Assembly (NCBI RefSeq): GCF_000308515.1
Contig: NZ_BAFV01000015.1
Span: 179,512 to 243,511, forward strand
From: Nocardia carnea NBRC 14403
GTDB taxonomy: Bacteria > Actinomycetota > Actinomycetes > Mycobacteriales > Mycobacteriaceae
Length of the DNA stretch: 64,000 bases
Direction: 5' to 3'
In this document: positions 54,101-60,100 of the stretch, in pieces
Layout of the letters: every line of letters begins with the position of its first letter
How positions within the stretch are numbered: position 1 is the stretch's first letter
Translations under genes and position numbers: made by a program
Notes under the pieces: generated by a model
Database searches by the model: none
Told to the model about the DNA's origin: nothing
Seen by the model: only the letters and a program-made list of their open reading frames with translations

Positions 54101-54109
54101 CTTCGGTGA
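45002..54109 (+). CDS. Giant toxin, middle segment of the split mega-ORF
   Basis: 3,035 residues in the second frame. The meaningful part starts at about 45058; codons before that overlap the first segment and are an artefact of the shift. Order: basic motif copy 2, Asp/Ser linker (to 45640), units at 45641-46395 (Cys at nt 45872, NCADC), 46470-47200, 47245-47990; Asp/Ser linker; papain-fold pairs at 48220-49600 (Cys nt 48470, SCED) and 49977-51330 (Cys nt 50207, ACQD); linker with a third basic motif (51665-51724); two Cys-less units 51800-52540 and 52603-53335; start of another pair at 53716. The frame breaks at AAA 53918-53920 (the motif ELINGPG becomes ELIKRPG). It carries no start signal of its own and no ESX domain, so as an independent gene it is unlikely. 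Confidence 0.65.
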   Translation: MWSPMRRRRNDRGWMIRQGPDRQDGDGAAPGVKRERSPDSGSDVESDAAPPKRSRLDDPAAPDPGDRDGDDSDHGYDSDIEDADPGDSDDEGSDDEQSAASDSEENASDHADSNADGPDPDDSESDGSVGAESDTADPDAADAAGDSPDAGDPGGNNPDAGSSQPDASGPDDSDIDGSDSDHSDGEASDPGDSDAGNSDSSGFAASARRLFRSLPEPPMTLADPALLRVIGPDHLAPLEDESIQTAVEDALSGPDGFVRYADPSSFPTSDNPYGRLINPDPYGRPGRITNCADCVLAGLATFFGFPLAGVPVYPGVVDGEVAWGGEYAAARRQFAVTGLVEAEIGNAAGRVREVLTAVSDHVRHLGQSSAAIVSNGWAKIDRDTGERVPGSDGLPMADSEGHVILLVYPVPTKRNAAGELIDPGPLWWDPQAGTMSREPFEKFVDDSMRLAVTFIPPGRTIARMPAAGPPVPHPLPPPGPLPAVAPVRGRPAPLRLSDPAHTRRFGWNALSPVAHPGHQNLLERSLRHHTGGFVVGADPSSYPAPGYPYGRMINFGGSGMDERRINRWDALQSGLSSFLGNPLTAAERNPAAGAVDPEGLTRTLQWLQTPPDSFADVPVEQRPAALQAWVHHLGPGAVAVAFFGLGERDPDTGALRTDQAGLPAFSHYEPMLVIFPVVTTADGQTPPPIEPKWWDPLTNGTWDAAPDELAGLTVRFGFVMLRPGTTVDAAARGPAVALPPPPLVAPSSSRPGPPMRLPDPAGSRSARWLAPLEYTDSQVTLTSVLTGDDGKPVVGADPRSFPAPGLSYGWLVNLGGGSVFGRSTNKWDAMLSGLATFLGHPSVSLPRAVDIGGDSYSGSLDGDGRQRALNWLRTKPDRYRTGSTEQHYAALQAWIQMLGPGSGALVMRAVPETDPETGAPLRENGRFVVSHHEPMALLLYPAVTSRENPAPPPGPVWWDPVFDETWEQPPAEMTTALGNIDFIAIPPGRIVDPGIDAGYDSDILSSEESDEFDSDSADSEFGDADGADPGDSGSDIAGPQGRSQYLIGYGADRHTPADGRSERVVPLMEPSPVTPMTTVAWFTDEELAVIPHLYKDQDHAVWSGVGQRYQDELEASVSVGDRFAPFQDPVTFTMVPYGRPYGQLIAAEGRRGLRESCEDISLSLIATFFGRPQVAAERIGRNRNDLLTDGLHQAMRFLGNKNVSYHDGASTVAQQYRLANERITALGPGAAAFVELQWHKTANGRKLYHSDGSPQIDDGHVIVAMYPDYGPDPADDKGPVWYDGQTRMYSYNSPPADTVQHTAQVSFVFGTPRSVVAAAKHRQAVQDSLRDDRGRPARYRMPNHTLVPGGRPYQDLIDFRAGPPGRFSIIEAAVAGASCFLGNPAFVVPHRDSHSADGRPAPDRLLTGNGLEFVQLWFGRPLRSLAEGDRTIREQFAMAHDEVLALGSGSLGLVTVASDRQGAHRSLLLLSPRSENGADMPPVWWEPLTGEMYSMREAFSILAQQPGFETLGFVADTGRALRAHLKRPLPALTGTEAPATRRGRVRELPAGPDAQAPFESRIAELAATATGPETATDPEAGRYSEPGRPGDDSDSIIWPDEVEEYGADSDDPDAADTEGDQGAAQLIQLSRAGADRHSPPARIVPQIQPAAATPMNTVPWFTAAERALLPKLFKDQDRAVWGGVSQRHQDALEASVWVGDRFAPFQDPVTFTMVPGGKPYGQLISAEGRRGMGMACQDITLSLIATFYGMPQAAASQIGDITTDLLKMGRSQAGRFFGNRYTSFDDGVRSIERQYEKAHELIESRGPGAAMFVNLAWHKSEDGRKLYQADGLPQFDGGHALAVLYPDYGPDPADDKGPVWYDAQTKEFSYGGPPAAIPENTARVDFVLGTPASVVAAAKHRKALWQSLSDEQGRPVRYRAPSYTPVPGGRPYSELVDFAAGPRGRFGYLDAAIAGAASFLGMPTFTVPNRNAFNSGGRPARYRDLDRDDGEIARTWFGGETVSLARDGRTIAEQFTEAHEMVRKLGSGSLGLVVVSGGPRGAEHSALLLLYPRSDDGADMPLQWWNTTTGKKYSHRDALTHLVREPKFEALGIVAATGEQLLTHLRNPLYIPTATGDPAHGPGRVQELGVAGSPGIPHARALAPATGAEQGGAADVGPRGPGQVFELPDDDPREPDLVGTAAGRGGAEQPGAAPIAGDPGNDRPDAPGDTRPAAGEPQQPALRKRSVSDDEAAPRKRPRTDVTDPSAANPEPVSVRPQPTLALVWNRPEPPLRLADPAASRRFGPGQLAPIEHPVLQQILNAELRDRDGNTVAGADPRTFPVPGAGYGRLVNAAGFFPLGRRTNRWDATLAGLASFLGYPSAALPRSEVGLPPHNDHNEGTAGFQRAVRWLQTRPDSFAAGTLPEQYAALHELVRTRGPGTAVLVIHVIPEIDPATRQPVRDPGGGIRAAHEPMVIAYPRITARDNENPATGPVWWLPWSNETWTHPPFSPLLGSASFGFIVIPADRTVGAPISDAASGRPDHGLYRTHNYKAALRLPDPARSRPYGPGFLDQLEHPGMQKAVEQSLRDRNGHTVTGADPQTYPSPNDPYGLRVNGLQSGYAMRGRTENEWEAIRAGLASFKGYPTVAYPRHPGPDPDPARAVDTRWVSWLCAWLGSRPDTFRGPLPITQQYAALHLLVATNGPGTAAVALRAMPALDPSTNRPLVRDGKFVFSHYAPLLVVFPQFDTIDAPETPPAPKWWNPMTGEIWVQPTTALMAGSIALAFIPVDSRTTIDPALERPTNAPAPPDATEHADVPGPETPVNSEPPDVDEDIYGVSDRGGEAPAVGDDVTGAVDPATGAVPAAAPQVDSAGRLGVPSEAGWQAGESGDTAGTPLRIRERLRHLLGAARSRMSTRARAGAGGVLPRLTEQELALVPDPAERRDGNGYEPVDPADQAALEAAVRDPRTGRFLQFQNLAEFSATGGKPAGELIKRPGHPGARAPGELCGSDAFVDCDVLRRTPDRGGADRPAAARLLHIQRYAGVSTARQSFRLLR
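45200..45640 (+). other. Asp/Ser-rich acidic linker
   Basis: Roughly 140 residues almost only of Asp, Ser, Gly, Glu, Ala and Pro (for example DSDIEDADPGDSDDEGSDDE). Shorter stretches of the same kind follow the units ending at 44830 and 47990. Unlike the other linkers it is strongly acidic. Possible roles are calcium binding, spacing, or phosphorylation sites of the casein-kinase-2 type if the protein reaches a host; none is shown. Confidence 0.7.
51665..51724 (+). other. Third NLS-like basic motif in the mega-ORF linker
   Basis: The coded LRKRSVSDDEAAPRKRPRTD has two basic clusters (RKR and RKRPR) about ten residues apart with acidic residues between, like a bipartite nuclear localisation signal. 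Lys is otherwise rare in this protein. The other two copies are at 44968-45048 and 45095-45175. Confidence 0.5.
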
Positions 54110-57100
54110 TCCCGGCACCCGATCGATCGCCGAGCAATACCGTGCAGCGCACGAACTCATCAGGCAATTGGGCCCGGGAACGGTAGCGCAGATCAACAAC
54201 TACTGGCAGGCCACCGACGTGGACGGGCGGCCGCGGTCAAATGCCGACGGTTCGCCCAAACTGCTCGGTGGACACGGCACGATCGCTTTCTACCCCGACG
54301 ATGGTTCGGCCGGTGGTCCTATCTGGTATGACCCGATGTCTCCTGTCTGGTATGACCCGATGTCGCAGGACCACGGGCCACCGGAGGAGTACATGGCTCT
54401 GGCCGGAAAAGTGAATATCGTGGTCGGCCGCCCCGACCTTTATGTGGCCGCGTTGCGTCATCGCATATCGCTGCGCGAGGCGATGAGTGACGGTGCGGGC
54501 GGATTCATGAGGTACCAGGATCCGTTCGTTCCGGCGCGTTCCGGGCGAGCCTACGGTGAGTTCGTCGTATTCGGTCGCGGTGACCGGCGCGGCCGGGTCA
54601 ATTTCTCCGAGTCGGCGTTGGCGGGGGTGTCGTGCTTCCTGGGCCGGCCCAATTTCGCGGTCCCGAGCTGGAGTTATCTGAATCCGGAGGGCCGGGAGGC
54701 CTCCGATGCGGCGTTGCTGGAGGGCGCCCGGGACCGGGTGAAGGACTACTTCGGTAAACCGCTGGGCCCGGTATCGCCACATCCGCAGTCCCTGCCGCAG
54801 CAGATCGACTCCGCCTACCAGCAGGTGCTGCGGTCGGGTACCGGGTCGGTGGGCGTGGCGTTCCTCGCGTCGCCGGAAACAACTGACAAGACCACGGGGC
54901 AGAGTGTGCCGGGTACGGATATCGCGGCGATGGTGCTGATCTATCCGGACGCTGGCCCAGACGGGCAGCAGCGTCCGCCGGTGTGGTGGGACACCATGAC
55001 GAACACCCGGTATTCGCAGGACGAGATACAAGGTCTGGTGGCCCGGACGCCGGAATTCGGCAGTATCTCGTTCGTATCGGCCGCCGGCGCGGAGTTGCTG
55101 CAGCACCTGTCGCAGCCGTCGGGCTTCTATCCGGCCTATATGTTCACCCGAGAGTCGTCGGGCGACGTGACCGGGGAACCCGCGAAAACCGCAGGACCGG
55201 CGGATTCCCAACCTGGCGGTGGACCGGATTCCGGGCCGGTGGCCGGGGTCGATCACGCCGGGAATCAGGATCGCCACGATCCGGCCGAACAGCAGAATTC
55301 CACCCGGCCGGGCGCGGATACGGCCGTGGCGGACGTCGTCGCGCCGGACCTGCAGCCGGTGCCCGCCCGGGAACCGCCGATGCAATTGATCGACCCGGCG
55401 CAGACCCGGTTCTTCGGGCCGGGGTTCCTCGCCGGGCTGGAAGATCCCGGGCTGCAGACAACGCTCGAGAATATGATGCGGACACCGGACGGAGAGTTCG
55501 CCAGATACGCTGACCCCAGTACGTTTCCATCCAGCGCCGACCCCTACGGCGCGCGGATCAATCCCGGCTTCGGGACAGCGGTGGGCCGCGCCGCCAACTG
55601 TGTCGACTGTGTCCAGTCCGGATTGGCGACCTTCCTCGGCTTGCCGACTACCGCCGTGCCGACCTTCCCGCTGGTTCAGAACGGTGTACTGCGGTGGGAG
55701 GTTCCCGATATCGGCAACAACCGCCGGCAGCGCTGGATGCTCCGAACGCCGTGGCGCGGTTTCAAGAACACCGACCTCTCCATACCGCAGCAATTCGATG
55801 CGGTGCACGATATGGTCCGATCGCTGCGGCCGGGGTCGGCTGCGGTTGTCGAAGTCGATTTCCGGGTGCCGGACCCGGCGTCCGGCGGGCCGAACACGAG
55901 CAGCCCGCCGCCGCCGTCCAGCCATGTGCTGCTGGTCGTCTACCCGAAGCCGGACCCGGCGCAGGTCGGCGCGGACGGGAAGATCATCGACCAGGGACCG
56001 CTGTGGTGGGATCCGCAGACCGGTGCAATGTCACGGCAACCGATCAATTCGTACGTCCGGGCAACGACCAGAGTCCGCTATGTGCCCATTCCGCCCGGGC
56101 GAAGTGTCCGAGCTGCCGCCCCTGCAGGTCGGCGCCCCGCCCCCCGGCAGCGGTCGCATGCTGCCGGGGCGCCACCGCCCGGGCCGCTGACCGCACCGGT
56201 GCACAACCATCCGGCACCGCCGGCGCGGCTGGCGGATCCGGCGTGGGGACGCAGGTTCGGCGTCGGCGGGTTGAATCCCACTACGCATCACCCCGGTGTG
56301 CAGCGGGTTCTGGAGGATTCGCTGCGGGACCGGGCCGGCAACTTTGTGACCGGGGCCGATCCGCAGACCTATCCGGCACCGAACCTGTCCTACGGGTGGA
56401 TGATCAACGACGGCGGCATCGGCGATGCACGGCTCTATGTGGACGAATGGGACGCGGCATTGGCCGGTGTTTCGACGTTCCTGGGCAATCCGCTGATTGC
56501 GATGTTCCGAGACAAGCAGTCTGGGACCACCCATCGTGAGCGGAATATCGATGGACTCAACCGGGCACTCGCCTGGCTGCGAACCGGGCCCGACAACTTC
56601 GGTGTCTCCCGGCCGGTGCGGGAACAGTTCGAGGCCTTGCACTACTGGGTCGCCGCACTCGGGCCGGGTTCGGCGGCCCTGGCCATGCGGGCTGTCTCGG
56701 CCACCGAACCCGGCACCGGGACCCTCCGTATCTCCCATTTCGAGCCCGTGCTGGTCATCTACCCGGAGTTCGGCGGCGACGATCAGCACCCGCCGACCGG
56801 ACCGCGGTGGTGGCGGCCGTCGACCAACGAGTACTGGGACAGCCCGCCCATCACGCTGATCGGCGGTACGACGGCGCTCACCTTCATCGCGCTGCCCGCG
56901 GGCACCACCGTCGATTCGTCCGCCCGGAACCCGGCGGTGCTGCCGGCGCCGGTAGCCGCGATCGATGACGGGTTGATTCCGGTGGAGCCGCGGCAACTCA
57001 CGGCGATCGAGCCGGCCCCCGGTCCGGACCAGCGCAGCGAGCTTGCCGGGGATGTGCCGCTGGTGCGGGCGGAGCTTGTGGGTGATGAGCCGGTGCGGTC

Positions 57101-60100
57101 GGAGCTTGCCGGGGATGTGCCGCTGGTGCGGGCGGAGCTTGTGGGTGATGAGCCGGTGCGGTCGGAGCTTGCCGGGGATGTGCCGCTGGTGCGGGCGGAG
57201 CTTGTGGGTGATGAGCCGGTGCGGTCGGAGCTTGCCGGGGATGTGCCGCGGGAGCGGGCGGAGCTTGCGGGCGATATGCCGGTGCGGTCGGAGTTGGTGG
57301 GGGATGAGCCGCCCCGGTTCGAATTGGCCGGGGACGAGCCGTCGCGGCCGGAGGTTACCGAAGGGGGCGAGCCCGGGTATGGGCCCGACCCCGGGGCAGA
57401 CCAGGGCAGCGTCGATTATTCCGAAGGAGTGGGCAATGAACCTACCGCTGCGCACGGAGGCGCAGGTGCGCGAACATATACGGGAGCTGGTGCCGGACGG
57501 CCGGGACTTCCGGATCGGCCGGATACCGATCGGGGCATGGCTGATTCAGCCGATCAGCACCGAGGAAGATCGGGCGACGGGCCGGACGGTCGGGATGTCG
57601 AGTCTGGTGGCGAACGCGGAAACCGGGGTGGTGCTGCAGTATCCGAGCTGGTCGGCGGGGATGATCATCGAGGACTACACGGAGGCGGTGACGAACGGCC
57701 GGACCCCGCAGGCGCGGCAGATCTACCCGCGGCAGACCCGGGTCGAGCTCCTGCGGATCCAGGAGACTCCGGACCGGGTCGACTACCGGGTCAACGTCCG
57801 GTCGGAAGTGAAACCGCCGGAACAGTTCACGATGGTGATCGACAAACAGACCCGGCTACCGCAACCGACGACCACCGACGCGATGGTGGCCGCGGCATGG
57901 GCGAGCTGGTATCAGGAACAGGACGGGACCTGGCCGGAGATGGGGACCGCACAGTACTGACCCCCGGCGCCCGGTCGCTGGTCCCCGTGCCCAACCACCG
58001 GGTACCGGAGCCGCCGGAGCAGTTGGTGGATCCGGCCACCAGCCGTGTCTTCGGGCCGGGACTGCTCGCCCCGCTGGAAGATCCGGCGCTGCAGACAGAT
58101 TTCGAAGACTCGATGCGCGGCACGGACCGTGAATTCGTCCGCTACGCCGACCCGAGCACGTATCCGGCCGGTGGAACGCCGTACGGCGCGCGGATCAATC
58201 CGGGCTACGGCGTCGAACCGGGCCGTTTCACCAACTGCCTCGAATGTGTGCTCTCCGGGCTGGCGACCTTCCTCGGTCACCCACTGGTCGCCGCACCGCG
58301 CTACCCCGACACCGTGAACGGGGTGGTGTGCCCGATCGGGCCGGAGCGCAACGGCGGATACCGTACGTACTCGATTCTGCGGACCCCCGTAAACTCCTTC
58401 GACAACGGAAACAGGCCGGTATCGGAGCAATTCACCGCGCTGCACGGTTATGTGCAGTCACTCGGCCCGGGTTCGGCGGCCGTTGTACATACTGTGTGGC
58501 AGGCGAAGGACCCCGATACCGGGGCGCTCGTGTACGACGCGGCCGGCCGGCCGGTGCCGGGTACCGCGCACGATACGTTGCTCGTCTACCCCGAGCCGGT
58601 TCCGGCGAACCTCGACGAGGACGGCAACCTCATCGACGAGGGGCCACTGTGGTGGGATCCGCAGTCGGGCGAGATGAGCCATCTACCACCTGAGCGACTG
58701 ACACGGGAATCGGTGCGCCTCGAGTTCCGGGCGATCCCGCCGGGCCCTACGATCGCGGGAACGCCGGAAGCCGGCCGACCGGACTCCGGCGTGCCCGCAA
58801 TCGCACGGCCGGCGCCGACGCAGCAGGTGGTGCTCGCCCCCGTGCACACTCGCCCGGTGCCGCCGCGGCGGCTGCCGGATCCGTCGAAGAGCCGCCGGTA
58901 CGGACACGGCCGGCTGGCCGGGCTGGAACATCCCGCGTTGCAGACATCGGTCGAACAGGCACTGCGGGACGACAGCGGCAATTTCGTGGCCGGCGCCGAT
59001 CCGGCGACCTATCCCAGCCCGCAGAACCCCTACGGCTGGCGGATCAACCTCGGCGGGCCCGCCGGTACCGGGCGGGAGGGCAACAAATGGGACGCCGCAC
59101 TGGCGGGCCTGGCGTCGTTTCTGGGCTTTCCGCTGGCCGCCGTTCCCCTGCACCCGAATCCAGGTTCTGGCCGGCCCACCGGCAGCGATGAGGCCGAAGG
59201 GGTGGGCCGGGCCTGCCAGTGGTTGCAGAGCCGGCCCAATGAGTTCAGCGCCGATCTGGACCTGCCCGATCAGTACACGGCCCTGCACACCTGGATCACC
59301 ATGCTCGGACCGGGCGCGGCGGCCTTGGTGTTCCGGGCGATACCCGAGACGGACCCGGACACCGGTGAGCGGGTCCGTGACGAGCACGGAAAAACTCGGA
59401 TCTCGCACTTCGAGCCGTTGGTGATCGGTTATCCGACGCGGCAGTCCAAGGACAATCCGCACCCACCGCCCGGTCCGCGCTGGTGGGATCCGGCCAACAG
59501 TGACAGCTGGTCGCATCCGCCGGAGGCGCTGATTGCCGACAGCGCGGGGCTCGGCTTCATCGTGGTGCCGCCGGGCCGGTCTGTCGGTTCCGCGCTGCCG
59601 GGGGCGCAACGGGTGACGGAACTACCGGACGGCGAGTCGCAGGACAGTGGTGCGGTTCACCGTGGCGGGCAGTTCCCGGCGTCGGCCGGTGCCGGGCGGG
59701 AACCCGATGCGCGGTCCACCGTGCCGAACAGCGCCGAATCGAGCACCACGGTCGCAGCCGGCGGGTCGGGTCCGTTCGCGGGGATGGGGCGCCGGCCGGG
59801 CGCGGATCCGGGTTTGCTCCTCCCGCAATGGGATCGGTTCCGCGCTCAGGTCGCCGCCGCGCGCTCCGGGCAAGCGGGATCGACCACGCAGTCGGACGGT
59901 CGTGGGCGGGCGGACGGGGTACCGGGATCGGCCACGCAGCCGGACGGTCGTGGGCAGGCCCACGAGGTACCGGAACCGGCTACGCAGCCGGCGATGGGCG
60001 GCACCGCGACAGCGCACCTGCTGGACTCGACGCTACTGGCCGCTGGTGGTCCGCTCAGCGGCGTACCTTCGCAGGTGCGTGCGCGGATACGCCGACTGCT

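Noticed and set aside
57036..57350. CRISPR-like array in the 63-base repeats
   Set aside because: The repeats are in frame inside a protein, directly adjacent with no spacers of unique sequence.
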